Assembly: GCF_004143485.2 (NCBI RefSeq)
Contig: NZ_ML974134.1
Location: forward strand, 197,786-261,785
Direction of reading: 5' to 3'
Source of the DNA: Halorussus amylolyticus
GTDB lineage: Archaea; Halobacteriota; Halobacteria; Halobacteriales; Haladaptataceae
Length of the DNA: 64,000 nucleotides
A model generated the notes under the pieces. It worked only from the letters and a program-made list of their open reading frames with translations, had not been told where the DNA came from and ran no database searches. Both the position numbers and the translations under genes were made by a program. Below, piece by piece: positions 1 through 7,999 of the stretch; the stretch's first letter is position 1, and each line of letters opens with the position of its first letter.

Positions 1-10
1 GCCCCTTTCA

Positions 11-63
11 ATCCCGTGAGGAACGAACGGGATGTCGAAAGACGAGTGAAACGAAGTCTTTCG
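11..63. repeat. Two adjacent imperfect-loop hairpins
   Basis: Two side-by-side inverted repeats: ATCCCGT/ACGGGAT (11-17 with 27-33) and CGAAAGAC/GTCTTTCG (36-43 with 56-63). Their loops resemble each other (GAGGAACGA and GAGTGAAACGAA). Similar hairpin loops recur in other gene-free stretches of the window. No gene is seen in 1-177. Confidence 0.5.
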
Positions 64-130
64 GAATCCCACCCATCGAACGCGTCACCGGCTGATTCCG
101 GCGGACGACTATCCGAGCGCTGCGTTCGAA

Positions 131-170
131 GTCGGCTTTTTCGGCGGCGTTCGCCGCCGAAAAAGCCGAC
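131..170. terminator. Perfect 18-bp stem-loop after the E1-alpha gene
   Basis: Positions 131-148 and 153-170 are perfect reverse complements with a GTTC loop, and each arm contains a run of five T or A. The structure lies 8 bases beyond the stop codon of the minus-strand gene at 178-1248. A terminator or transcript-end stabiliser role is inferred from position; archaeal termination often relies on T-rich tracts rather than hairpins. Confidence 0.5.
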
Positions 171-177
171 GCTCAGT

Positions 178-1248
178 TCATCGCTCGACTTCGGGGTTTT
201 CGGGGACTTGCTCGCGCTGGCGGCGGAGCTTCTCGGGCGTCTGGGCGTAGACGTGCTCGAAGATGTCGTCGGCGTCGAGTCCGGTTCGCTCCTCGGCGGC
301 CACGACCGCCTCGGCCACCCGGTCGTCGGCCCACTCGCGGAGGTGGTCCTCGTCGGTGTCGGTCCAGCCGTGGGCGTCTTCGAGGTACTCCCGGGTGCGG
401 TCGACCGGGTCCTTTTCGGCCCACTCGGCGACCTCCTCGTCGTCGCGGTACTTCGAGGGGTCGTCGGTCGTCGTGTGAGCGCCCTGCCGATACGTGACCG
501 CCTCGATGAGTCGCGGGCCCTCGCCGTTTTTTGCGGCGTCGAGGGCGTCCCGGACCGCGCCGTACACTGCCAGCACGTCGTTTCCATCGACGCGCACGCC
601 GTCGAATCCGTAGGCGTGGGCCTTCTGGGCGATGGTCGCGCTCGCGGTCTGGCGCTCGCGCGGGACCGAAATCGCCCACTGATTGTTCTGACAGAAGAAT
701 ACGGTGGGCGCGTCGAACACGCCCGCGAAGTTCATCCCCTCGTGGAAATCGCCCTCGCTGGTCGCGCCGTCGCCGAAGCTGACCAGCGCCGCGCAGTCGT
801 CGCCCTTGTAGTCGGCCGCCATGCCAACACCGACCGCGTGAGGCAGTTGGGTGGCGATTGGAATCGCGGGCGGGAACGTCCGGAGGTCGGCCGGGTCCTC
901 GCGGTCCACGTAATTGCCCTCACCGAGCAGGTACACCAGCACGTCTTCGAGCGGAAGTCCGCGCGCGAGGTACATCGCGTGGTCGCGGTACGTCGGGAAG
1001 CAGTAGTCCGACTCAGCGAGCGCGTACGCCGCGCCGACCTGCGCGGCCTCTTGACCCTGAAGCGGCGCGTACGTCCCGATGCGACCCTGCCGGTGGAGTT
1101 TGACTGCCTTCTCGTCGAACGTCCGGGCGAGTACCTGCAGTCGGTAGAGGTCCTCGACCGCCGACCCCGAGAGGTCGGGAGCGGCGCGTTCGTCCACGGT
1201 CCCGTCCGGAGCGACGATGCGGTTCACGTCGGGTGCCTGTATTGCCAT
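178..1248 (-). CDS. 2-oxoacid (pyruvate-type) dehydrogenase E1 component, alpha subunit
   Basis: A 356-residue E1-alpha of a thiamine diphosphate-dependent 2-oxoacid dehydrogenase, which decarboxylates a 2-oxoacid and passes the acyl group to the lipoyl E2 subunit. The thiamine diphosphate motif is intact: GDG at about 159-161 through NN at 188-189. The TYRDH and GQEA segments typical of E1-alpha are present. The start at 1248 is the only Met before the conserved region. Two TATA-like boxes lie upstream (about 1272-1279 and 1292-1298). No E1-beta, E2 or E3 gene is adjacent: the 177 bases downstream to the window edge hold only hairpins. The true substrate (pyruvate or branched-chain) cannot be read from sequence. 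Confidence 0.9.
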   Translation of the reverse strand: MAIQAPDVNRIVAPDGTVDERAAPDLSGSAVEDLYRLQVLARTFDEKAVKLHRQGRIGTYAPLQGQEAAQVGAAYALAESDYCFPTYRDHAMYLARGLPLEDVLVYLLGEGNYVDREDPADLRTFPPAIPIATQLPHAVGVGMAADYKGDDCAALVSFGDGATSEGDFHEGMNFAGVFDAPTVFFCQNNQWAISVPRERQTASATIAQKAHAYGFDGVRVDGNDVLAVYGAVRDALDAAKNGEGPRLIEAVTYRQGAHTTTDDPSKYRDDEEVAEWAEKDPVDRTREYLEDAHGWTDTDEDHLREWADDRVAEAVVAAEERTGLDADDIFEHVYAQTPEKLRRQREQVPENPEVER

Positions 1249-1455
1249 GTCGTCAATCACCGACTTCCTACCGATTAAACGGGACGAACCGTTATAAAGT
1301 GTCGCTGACTCTGAAAAATCCCGAAAGTTGCCTACTTCACTTAAAAAGGATGTTCCCAATCGTTCGTGAGAGTCGCGGCAAAACGCTCCGCAACTGAAGA
1401 ATCGTCGGCCCTTCGATTCGAAAGGCTTACGCGCGGCCGAGGTGCACGAGAGCGT

Positions 1456-2769
1456 ATGACACAGTGGATTGGCGAGACGTTCACCAGTGACGCCGGGTGG
1501 TCGCACCTCGAAGACCTCGTGGACCTCGAAAACCGGATGGCCGGGAGCGAGGGCGAGCGCGAGGGGGCCGAACTTACCCGCGACGCGCTCGAATCGGTCG
1601 GCGCACGAGACGCTCGCGTAGAGGAGTTCGAAATTCAGGGCTGGACCCGAGGCGACAGCGGGATTCGCGCGGGCGACACCACCCAAGACTGCATCGCGCT
1701 CCCCCGGAGTCCGGCGGGAACCGCGGAGGCGGAACTCGTGGACCTCGGCTACGGACTTCCCGAGGACTTCGAGGAGAACGACATCGAGGGGAAGGTCGTG
1801 ATGGCGGCCTCGAACGTGCCCAGTTACTACGACCGATTCATCCACCGCCGCGAGAAGTACTACTACGCGGTCGACGGCGGCGCGGCGGCGTTCGTCTTCA
1901 AGAACCACGTCGAGGGGTGTCTGCCGCCCACGGGGAGCGTCGGGACCGAGGACGACCCAATCGGGGACATTCCCGCAGTCGGCGTCTCCAAGGAGGTCGG
2001 CGCGCGCCTCGCGCGCCGATTCGACGGCGAAGACATCGCAGTCGAGGTGGACGCCGAGATTCACGACGCGACGAGCCAGAACGTCCACGCTGAACTCGGA
2101 CCGGACACCGACGAGGAGGTCCTCGTGACGAGCCACATCGACGCCCACGACATCGCGGAAGGAGCCGCCGACAACGGTGCCGGAACCGCGATGGTCGTGG
2201 AGATGGCGCGCGCGCTCGCCGCGCGCGAGGACGAACTCGACACGAAGGTCCACCTCATCGCCTACGGCTCGGAGGAAGTGGGTCTCGTGGGGTCGGGTTA
2301 CGACGCGGAGCGCACCGACTTCGATTCCGTGAAGGCCGTCCTCAACAACGACGGGGTCGCGCGCGGGCGCACGCTGTCGTTCTACACGCACGGGTTCGAC
2401 GCGCTCGACGACGCCGCCGAAGCAGTCGGCGACGACTTCGGCCACCCGGTGAAGACTATCCCCGAGCAGGGACCCCACAGCGACCACTGGCCGTACGTCA
2501 AGTGGGGCGTCCCCGGCTACCACGTCATGAGCGAGACGGGTGACGAGGGCCGCGGCTGGGGCCACACCTTCGCCGACACGCTCGACAAGGTCGAGGCCCG
2601 GGACCTCCGCGAGCAGGCAATTCTGCTGACCGAGCTCTCGGTTCGACTCGCGAGCGACGAGTTCGAAGTCGAGCACAAAGACCCCGAGGAAATCGCGGCC
2701 GCCCTCGAAGCCGAAGACCAGGCCGCGGGCATGAAAATCATCGGCGACTGGCCGTACGACGAGTCGTAG
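1456..2769 (+). CDS. M28-family zinc metallopeptidase (aminopeptidase-like)
   Basis: A 437-residue peptidase of the M28 co-catalytic zinc type, predicted to cleave peptides or amino-acid derivatives. Visible metal-site signatures in order are SHIDAHD, DNGAGT, YGSEEVGLVGS (acidic catalytic pair), NNDG and the late GWGHTFADT, matching the H-D-E-D-H ligand set. An N-terminal PA-like region precedes the catalytic half. There is no signal peptide, so it is probably cytoplasmic. The ATG at 1456 is preferred over upstream codons because the protein before it is arginine-rich and unlike the family. The neighbouring gene runs divergently. The exact substrate is unknown. Confidence 0.88.
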   Translation: MTQWIGETFTSDAGWSHLEDLVDLENRMAGSEGEREGAELTRDALESVGARDARVEEFEIQGWTRGDSGIRAGDTTQDCIALPRSPAGTAEAELVDLGYGLPEDFEENDIEGKVVMAASNVPSYYDRFIHRREKYYYAVDGGAAAFVFKNHVEGCLPPTGSVGTEDDPIGDIPAVGVSKEVGARLARRFDGEDIAVEVDAEIHDATSQNVHAELGPDTDEEVLVTSHIDAHDIAEGAADNGAGTAMVVEMARALAAREDELDTKVHLIAYGSEEVGLVGSGYDAERTDFDSVKAVLNNDGVARGRTLSFYTHGFDALDDAAEAVGDDFGHPVKTIPEQGPHSDHWPYVKWGVPGYHVMSETGDEGRGWGHTFADTLDKVEARDLREQAILLTELSVRLASDEFEVEHKDPEEIAAALEAEDQAAGMKIIGDWPYDES

Positions 2770-2825
2770 CCGTTCGAGCCCGCGGCCGACTGCGGAACGC
2801 TCGTCCGAACCACTCACCGAACTCC

Positions 2826-2835
2826 GTATCCTTTT
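2826..2835 (+). promoter_or_regulatory. TATA-like box for the NAD-kinase-like gene
   Basis: TATCCTTTT lies about 30 bases before the ATG at 2862, the spacing expected for a leaderless haloarchaeal transcript. This favours 2862 over the in-frame ATG at 2841. Confidence 0.45.
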
Positions 2836-2861
2836 CACGGATGGGGCGCAAGACCCAACTA

Positions 2862-3623
2862 ATGGGAGGCGACCGTACAGAGAGTTCGACGGGGCTGGGA
2901 GTGGTCGGCGAGGGGTCGCTCGCCGAACGTATCGCGACCGCGGCCCCGGCCGAGTCGGTGGTTCAGGGTTCCGCGACCGACGCGCTCGCGGCCGCCCCCG
3001 AGGCGGTCGTCGCGGTCGGCGAGTCGGCGCTGTTCGAACTGGTCCGCGAACGCGTCTCCGTCCCGGTCCTGCCGGTCGCGGCGGGACCGGGCTACTGCGC
3101 GGTCCCCGAACCTGACGCGGTTGCAGGCGTCGAATCCCTGCTCGGCGACGAGTTCGACACCGTCTCTCGGATGGTGGTCTCCGCCTCGGTCGGTCGCGAG
3201 CGCGCGGGCCGCGCGCTCGCCGACGTGATGGTGGTCACGTCCGAGCCCGCGCGCATCTCGGAGTACGCGGTCCGGTCGCACGGCGAGGAAGTCGGATGCG
3301 TCCGCGCGGACGGCGTGGTGGTCTCGACGCCGGTCGGAAGCCACGGCTACGGACGGAGCGCGGGCGGACCGCTCCTCGAACCCGGAACCGACGCGCTCGG
3401 CGTGGTTCCCGTCGCTCCGTTCGCGGTGAACGTCGATTCGTGGGTGCTCGACGCGACCGACCGAGTCGAACTCACGGTCGAGCGCGACGAGGGCGAGGTG
3501 TCGCTCCTGCTCGACGACCGAATCGTCCGACCCGTGCCGATAGACACTCCGGTCGAAGTGGTTCGCGACGGGGCGATTCGATTGGCGCGGGTCGCGGAGA
3601 CCCGGTCGTTCTTCGCGCGGTAG
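2862..3623 (+). CDS. NAD kinase-like (ATP-NAD kinase fold) protein
   Basis: A 253-residue protein with the C-terminal half of the NAD kinase family. The segment DGVVVSTPVGSHGYGRSAGGPL corresponds to the family's DG(L/V)xxSTPTGSTAYxxSAGGP substrate loop (reported here as positions only beyond that: about residues 147-168). The N-terminal catalytic GGDG motif is absent; the equivalent place reads AVGESALF. Family knowledge says the GGDG Asp is needed for kinase chemistry, so this may be a non-catalytic paralogue, or one with altered phosphate-donor use. It is a single gene with its own promoter-like box. Confidence 0.7.
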   Translation: MGGDRTESSTGLGVVGEGSLAERIATAAPAESVVQGSATDALAAAPEAVVAVGESALFELVRERVSVPVLPVAAGPGYCAVPEPDAVAGVESLLGDEFDTVSRMVVSASVGRERAGRALADVMVVTSEPARISEYAVRSHGEEVGCVRADGVVVSTPVGSHGYGRSAGGPLLEPGTDALGVVPVAPFAVNVDSWVLDATDRVELTVERDEGEVSLLLDDRIVRPVPIDTPVEVVRDGAIRLARVAETRSFFAR

Positions 3624-3652
3624 CCCGAGACACCGCGCGTGGAAATCAAGGT

Positions 3653-3659
3653 TTAATAC
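3653..3659 (+). promoter_or_regulatory. TATA box for the membrane protein at 3682
   Basis: TTTAATA is centred 26 bases before the ATG, with no ribosome binding site between. This is a textbook leaderless haloarchaeal promoter arrangement. Confidence 0.55.
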
Positions 3660-3681
3660 GACGCCTTCACGAGTATTCGGT

Positions 3682-4122
3682 ATGGAATCGCTGTCTATGT
3701 TCGGACCGGTGGACGCCGTCGTGGCACCCGTCATCGAGTACGTGGTGCTCGCGCTCGTGCTGGTCAACATGGGGACTCGGCTGTTCGCCTACCGGAGCTA
3801 CCGTAAACAGGCCCGAAGCGACGACTACGAGGACAATCTGAGCCGGAATCTCGTTCACGAGGCGTCGAACGTGTTGCTCGTCCTCGCGTCGTTCTACCTG
3901 CTGACCATCCACTTCCACGCCGGAATGGTGCTCTCGACGCTGGTACTGGGGCTGTTCATCACCGACTTCTTCGAGTTCGAAGCGCGCGAGGTCGAACTTC
4001 GAAAGGACGAGAAGCTGGGGACGCCGAGCGGCGCGCTCGCCGCCTCGGTCCTCGTGTTGCTCTACGCGGCCTACCAGAGCTTCTTCTTCCTCATCGAACC
4101 GTACTGGAACGCCATCGTCTGA
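3682..4122 (+). CDS. Small integral membrane protein (DUF7313-like)
   Basis: 146 residues with about four hydrophobic segments (residues roughly 10-32, 60-78, 80-96 and 115-138) and a short charged cytoplasmic stretch (YRSYRKQARSDDYED). It resembles the haloarchaeal DUF7313 group, a family I associate with respiratory-cluster neighbourhoods. That family name is from memory and should be treated as tentative. No catalytic motif is visible. It stands alone, convergent with the S41-type peptidase gene downstream. Confidence 0.75.
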   Translation: MESLSMFGPVDAVVAPVIEYVVLALVLVNMGTRLFAYRSYRKQARSDDYEDNLSRNLVHEASNVLLVLASFYLLTIHFHAGMVLSTLVLGLFITDFFEFEAREVELRKDEKLGTPSGALAASVLVLLYAAYQSFFFLIEPYWNAIV

Positions 4123-4159
4123 ACGCGCGACTCTTTCGTTTGCAGTTTTCGACTGGTAG

Positions 4160-5770
4160 TCACGGCTCCTCGTCGTTCACGTAGTCGAGCGCTAGCCGAA
4201 GACTCGCATCGCCCGCGTAGCCGTACGACTCGAATCGCTCCGGTGTGAGTTCACAGTCCGGGACGAGCACGTCGCCCTCGATGTCGGGATGCCAGCAGAG
4301 ATACTTCCCGGCGACCCGCAGTTCGAGACCGGTGTTCGGGAGTGGTTCGCGGACGGGTTCGCCGAAGAGAGTCGGGGCCTGCCCGGAGGGAACACCGACG
4401 ATGTCGTCGCCGAGTCTCGATAGCTGGAGCGCCGGTGCGAGTCCGGAGCTGAAAGTCCGGGCGGACGTGACTGCGACGACTCGGTCGGGTGCGTAGTAGC
4501 CCGCGTGAGTCCCGTCAGTCGCTTCCTTGGCGAACGTCTCGACGTGCTGCGTGAGTTGCTCGCGGGTCGTTGCAATCCGGTCGTCGTGGTTGCGGTCGGT
4601 CGCGGCGAAGTAGGGCCCGAAATCGAAGTCGGCCGGATTGTCGGCCGCGGTATCGACCCTCGTCTCGAGACTTTTACCGTCGCCGTATCGTCGCCGGTGA
4701 GCGTCGGTTCGCCGCGGGATTTCGTAGGCCTGCTTGGCGCGACCGATACCGTCCCAGCCGTAAAGAACGTAGGTCAGCAGGTCGGCGTACACCGAATTTC
4801 CACCGGGATTGTCCCGGAGGTCTACGAGTAGCGTTTCGGTTCGCGACTCGTCCATCTCTCGGACAAGTCGAGTCAGTGTCTCGGTCATCGACGGGAGTTC
4901 CGAGATGGCCGCCTCGAGGTCGTCGGGAGTCTCTCCGCCCACCGTTCGCTCGTGAGCGTCACGCACGATATCGAAGGTGTCCTCGCTTCCGAGGCTCGCT
5001 ACCACTTCACAGTGTTCCCGATAGCCTTGGAGGTCTCCGGGGACGAACAGCGCGACGCGGCCGCCGTCGAGGAGTCGGTATCTCGGCCCGGTGCCCGACG
5101 GGCGTTCGACGGCGGTCGAAAGGCATTCGACCGCAGAGGCGTCGCTATCGATAGGTGTCAACGTACACGTCTCCGCGGTGCCCTCGTCGGTTCGAAACGT
5201 TACAGTCGGTTTCGACGGTGATTTTTGTGTGTCGAGCAGATGTCGAAGCATCTCTGGCGCTTCCAACGACTGGCACAGAAATGCCAACGCGCAGTATCGG
5301 TTATCGACACCTCTGAGTTCGGCCTGCCGGTCGGCGAGCGCGTCTACGTCTCGACCTTCGACGTGCGTGAGTCGGGAACCGAGGAGGTCGGTACGCGTCT
5401 CGTCGTAGACCGCATCGACGTAGAGTTCCGTCCCGACGACTCGAAGTGATATTGGAAGTCGTCGGTCGTCGTGTGCGAGGTTGTCGTCCGGGGCAATCAG
5501 TCGCGTGTGACCGTCCGCGACTTTGGCGGCCAACGGTGCCGCGCGTCGATAAAAATCGCCGGTGGTCGTCTCCTCGGGGAGGTTGCGTATCGTCTCCTCC
5601 AATCGACAGTGGAGTTTGATGCGTCCGCCGTGGCCAACGTAGGGGTCCGGGTGAACCCGTTCGAGCGCCTCGACGAGTGCCCGAGCGTCCTCGGCCAGCG
5701 CCGCCCGCGAATGCGTTTCGCGTCTCGTCTCCGTCGCTCCGGATTCGGCCGCCGCCGTTTCGTCGGTCAT
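4160..5770 (-). CDS. S41-family (tail-specific protease-like) peptidase
   Basis: A 536-residue protein with a C-terminal S41/TSPc-type domain. DLRDNPGGNS marks the conserved substrate-binding strand, and TSARTFSSGLAPAL holds the probable nucleophilic Ser. An N-terminal helical region (about 1-110) contains the DGHTR segment also seen in S41 hydrolases. No PDZ domain is obvious. There is no signal peptide or membrane segment, unlike most bacterial Ctp proteases, so a cytoplasmic role is inferred. The start at 5770 (MTDET) is chosen over 5791 because family N-termini begin shortly before the acidic region. It is convergent with the gene at 3682. Confidence 0.75.
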   Translation of the reverse strand: MTDETAAAESGATETRRETHSRAALAEDARALVEALERVHPDPYVGHGGRIKLHCRLEETIRNLPEETTTGDFYRRAAPLAAKVADGHTRLIAPDDNLAHDDRRLPISLRVVGTELYVDAVYDETRTDLLGSRLTHVEGRDVDALADRQAELRGVDNRYCALAFLCQSLEAPEMLRHLLDTQKSPSKPTVTFRTDEGTAETCTLTPIDSDASAVECLSTAVERPSGTGPRYRLLDGGRVALFVPGDLQGYREHCEVVASLGSEDTFDIVRDAHERTVGGETPDDLEAAISELPSMTETLTRLVREMDESRTETLLVDLRDNPGGNSVYADLLTYVLYGWDGIGRAKQAYEIPRRTDAHRRRYGDGKSLETRVDTAADNPADFDFGPYFAATDRNHDDRIATTREQLTQHVETFAKEATDGTHAGYYAPDRVVAVTSARTFSSGLAPALQLSRLGDDIVGVPSGQAPTLFGEPVREPLPNTGLELRVAGKYLCWHPDIEGDVLVPDCELTPERFESYGYAGDASLRLALDYVNDEEP

Positions 5771-5864
5771 CCAAATCGTATTTCGGCCCAATTGACAAAA
5801 ATCTTTCAGTTACTCGCACGAGCATTCGACTGAAAGACGTGAAAACACAAAAAGCAGCCGACGA

Positions 5865-6113
5865 CTACGCTTCTCGAAGCTGCTGGAACGCCGGGATGAC
5901 CACCCAGAATACCAGCACGCCGATGATGGTGAACCAGAACAGCGCGTCCCGGAGCACTATCGCGGCCTGTCCATACGTTCCGAGGCCGCTCGGAATCTCT
6001 CCGAACAGTTGGGTGCTCTCGAACCCCTCGTTGGTGTACCACCCCGAGAGCACCATCCACACCAACCCGCCGCCCGTGAGGATACCGAGTCCCTTTGCGA
6101 ATTCGTCAGCCAT
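5865..6113 (-). CDS. Small membrane protein of the cytochrome bc cluster (DUF7314-like)
   Basis: 82 residues with two predicted membrane helices (about 8-24 and 50-72). It is the last gene of the respiratory cluster and its start overlaps the end of the preceding gene by 8 bases, implying translational coupling. Its position suggests an accessory subunit or assembly protein of the cytochrome bc complex. The DUF7314 name is recalled from haloarchaeal annotation and is tentative. There are no heme or metal ligands of note. Confidence 0.8.
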   Translation of the reverse strand: MADEFAKGLGILTGGGLVWMVLSGWYTNEGFESTQLFGEIPSGLGTYGQAAIVLRDALFWFTIIGVLVFWVVIPAFQQLREA

Positions 6114-6411
6114 TGTTTGATGGTTCGTCGCTGCCGTCTTTAGGTTTTCCCATTCCTTCGGCGCGGAACCGAGTCGCGAACGCGTACACCATCGCCCCCG
6201 CCGCAATCATCGCCACGCCGAGGATGGCGAGCGGGACGTCGGCGTCCGAAATCGAGAGACTCGCGCGTTGAGTCGCGGTGTCGAGGACGATGAAGCCGCC
6301 GACCACGAACGCCACCGCGAACATCGTCGAGAAGACGGTCACGACTTTGTAGAGGCGTAACGGAACCACGACCTCGCGCGCGCCAGCGTCGTCCGAGTCG
6401 GAGTCGGGCAT
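6106..6411 (-). CDS. Small membrane protein of the cytochrome bc cluster (DUF7315-like)
   Basis: 101 residues: an acidic N-terminus, two membrane helices (about 23-43 and 60-82) and a basic, then acidic, tail. It lies 12 bases downstream of the cytochrome b C-terminal subunit gene and overlaps the next small membrane gene. It is a probable accessory subunit of the quinol-oxidising complex, by context only. Confidence 0.8.
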   Translation of the reverse strand: MPDSDSDDAGAREVVVPLRLYKVVTVFSTMFAVAFVVGGFIVLDTATQRASLSISDADVPLAILGVAMIAAGAMVYAFATRFRAEGMGKPKDGSDEPSNNG

Positions 6412-6423
6412 AAAAGAGGTGAC

Positions 6424-7197
6424 CTACTTCGGCGGCCGAAGCCGGTAGTACCGACGGTTGAGGTCGTACATGTAGCCTTCCTGCATCGACTTCAGCAGCG
6501 CGTAGCTGATGGTCCCCGCCACGATGGGCAGCAGGAACGTCAGGTCGAACAGGAGGTTGGTGTCCATCGGGACGAGGTTCTGAACCGCGAGCACGCTGAT
6601 GGTGAGCGCGAACACCACGCCGCCGACGCCGACGCTCGCCCAGAACGGCTGCTCGACCGGTCGCCGCGCGCTCCCCTTGTTGAGGAACGGCACGACCGCG
6701 ATTGCGCCGACGATGACGCCGTTTGCGAGCACGCCGTACGTCCGGTCGGCCATCAGCTTGTCCCCGCCGAGGATGGCGAGGTCGGGGTTGAGCGGACCGA
6801 GCTTCAACAGACCGAACGACCAGTAGAGATACCAGTCGGGCAGGATAATCGCCGGGGTCGAACTCGGGTCGGCGGGCGGCCCGAGGTGGGGCGGGAGCGT
6901 CGCCGAGAGGAAGATAATCATCCCGACGAAGAAGCTCGTGAGCGAGAGATTCCGAATCATCTCGTGGGGCCACGTCGGGAACGCCAGCACGTCGCGCTCG
7001 ACGTAGCTCGACTCCTGACGGAGGTCCTGGTCTTCACGTCGCGACCGCTCGAAGTACTCGTAGGTCAGCCGGGAGAGACCCTGCGTGCGAGCCTTTCGCT
7101 CGCTCCACGTCGGGGTCTCGTCGTCCGGCGGGACGATACCCGTACCGCCGCCGTCCGTCTGTGCTTCGCCGCTGTCGGTTTGTTGTTCGTCTGTCAT
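6424..7197 (-). CDS. petD: Cytochrome b, C-terminal (subunit IV-like) part of the bc complex
   Basis: 257 residues. A soluble acidic N-terminal extension (about 1-78) is followed by membrane helices. The quinol-oxidation-site loop reads PDWY at 120-123, the variant of the canonical PEWY. It pairs with the neighbouring 264-residue cytochrome b N-terminal subunit, giving the split organisation also seen in b6f complexes. It lies 6 bases downstream of that gene and is clearly co-transcribed. It acts in the cytoplasmic membrane in quinol oxidation. Additional C-terminal helices beyond the usual three are present. Confidence 0.9.
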   Translation of the reverse strand: MTDEQQTDSGEAQTDGGGTGIVPPDDETPTWSERKARTQGLSRLTYEYFERSRREDQDLRQESSYVERDVLAFPTWPHEMIRNLSLTSFFVGMIIFLSATLPPHLGPPADPSSTPAIILPDWYLYWSFGLLKLGPLNPDLAILGGDKLMADRTYGVLANGVIVGAIAVVPFLNKGSARRPVEQPFWASVGVGGVVFALTISVLAVQNLVPMDTNLLFDLTFLLPIVAGTISYALLKSMQEGYMYDLNRRYYRLRPPK

Positions 7198-7203
7198 GGT
7201 TCT

Positions 7204-7998
7204 TTAGTGGGGTTCCGCGATGCCCTGAATCCACACGATTGCGATGTGGACGCCGATGACGGCGGTCACCACGAACGGGAGCAGGAACACGTGCAGGATG
7301 TACATCCGTTGGAGCGTGGCCTGTCCCAAACTGAAGCCGCCGAACACGAGCTGTGCGACCCACTCGCCCGCGAGCGGTATCGAGAGGCTCATCTCGACGC
7401 CAATCTGTCCGGCCCAGAACGCGAGCTGGTCCCACGGGAGCAGGTAGCCGGTGTAGCCGAACACCATCGTGAGGCTGATGAGGATGATGCCGATAATCCA
7501 GTTCAGCTCGCGCGGCTCCTTGTACGCTCCGGTGAAGTACACGCGGAGCATGTGGAGGAACACCGCGGCGACCATCACCTGCGCCGCCCATCGGTGGATG
7601 GACCGGAGCATGAACCCGAAGTTCAGGTCGGTCATGATGAACGCGAGTTGGTTGTACGCAGACGACGGGTCGCCGGTCGTGGCGGGCGCGTAGTAGAATC
7701 CGAGCAGCGCTCCGCTGAGCGCCGCGACCACGTACGCGATGGTCGAGAAGCTCCCGAGCGCGTACAGCGGGTACCAGTACCAGAACTTGTTGTCGAGGTT
7801 GTACTGCTCGGTGTGGCTCTTGGGCATCTGGAGGTTGACCCGGTAGTAGAGGGTCTCCAGAATTTCGAGGTAGTCCACGATGCGGAAGCGCTTGTCCATC
7901 CAGATGAGCGTCATCAGGAACGTCTGCTCGACCGGCGTCAGTTCCTTTTCTCGCATCCACTCGCCGTGGTCGTACTCGTCTTTGCGTTCGAGACTCAT
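7204..7998 (-). CDS. petB: Cytochrome b, N-terminal heme-binding subunit of the bc complex
   Basis: 264 residues with four main helices carrying the two b-heme ligand pairs. These are His125 and His139 in helix B (SIHRWAAQ...FLHMLRV) and His226 and His241 in helix D (ILHVFLL...IGVHIAI). GYTGYLLPWDQ is the conserved cytochrome b loop before helix D. The N-terminal 60 residues form a soluble charged extension. It is flanked by the Rieske gene (1-base gap) and the subunit IV gene (5-base gap). It transfers electrons from quinol through the membrane and contributes to proton motive force. Confidence 0.93.
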   Translation of the reverse strand: MSLERKDEYDHGEWMREKELTPVEQTFLMTLIWMDKRFRIVDYLEILETLYYRVNLQMPKSHTEQYNLDNKFWYWYPLYALGSFSTIAYVVAALSGALLGFYYAPATTGDPSSAYNQLAFIMTDLNFGFMLRSIHRWAAQVMVAAVFLHMLRVYFTGAYKEPRELNWIIGIILISLTMVFGYTGYLLPWDQLAFWAGQIGVEMSLSIPLAGEWVAQLVFGGFSLGQATLQRMYILHVFLLPFVVTAVIGVHIAIVWIQGIAEPH

Positions 7999-7999
7999 C

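Noticed and set aside
11..70. TTTCAATCCC-like text suggesting a CRISPR repeat edge
   Set aside because: It occurs once, with no spacer-repeat periodicity. The bases are better explained by two small hairpins.
1366..1455. Longer N-terminus for the M28 peptidase
   Set aside because: The extra 30 residues are basic and Arg-rich, unlike the acidic mature protein; the ATG at 1456 fits better.
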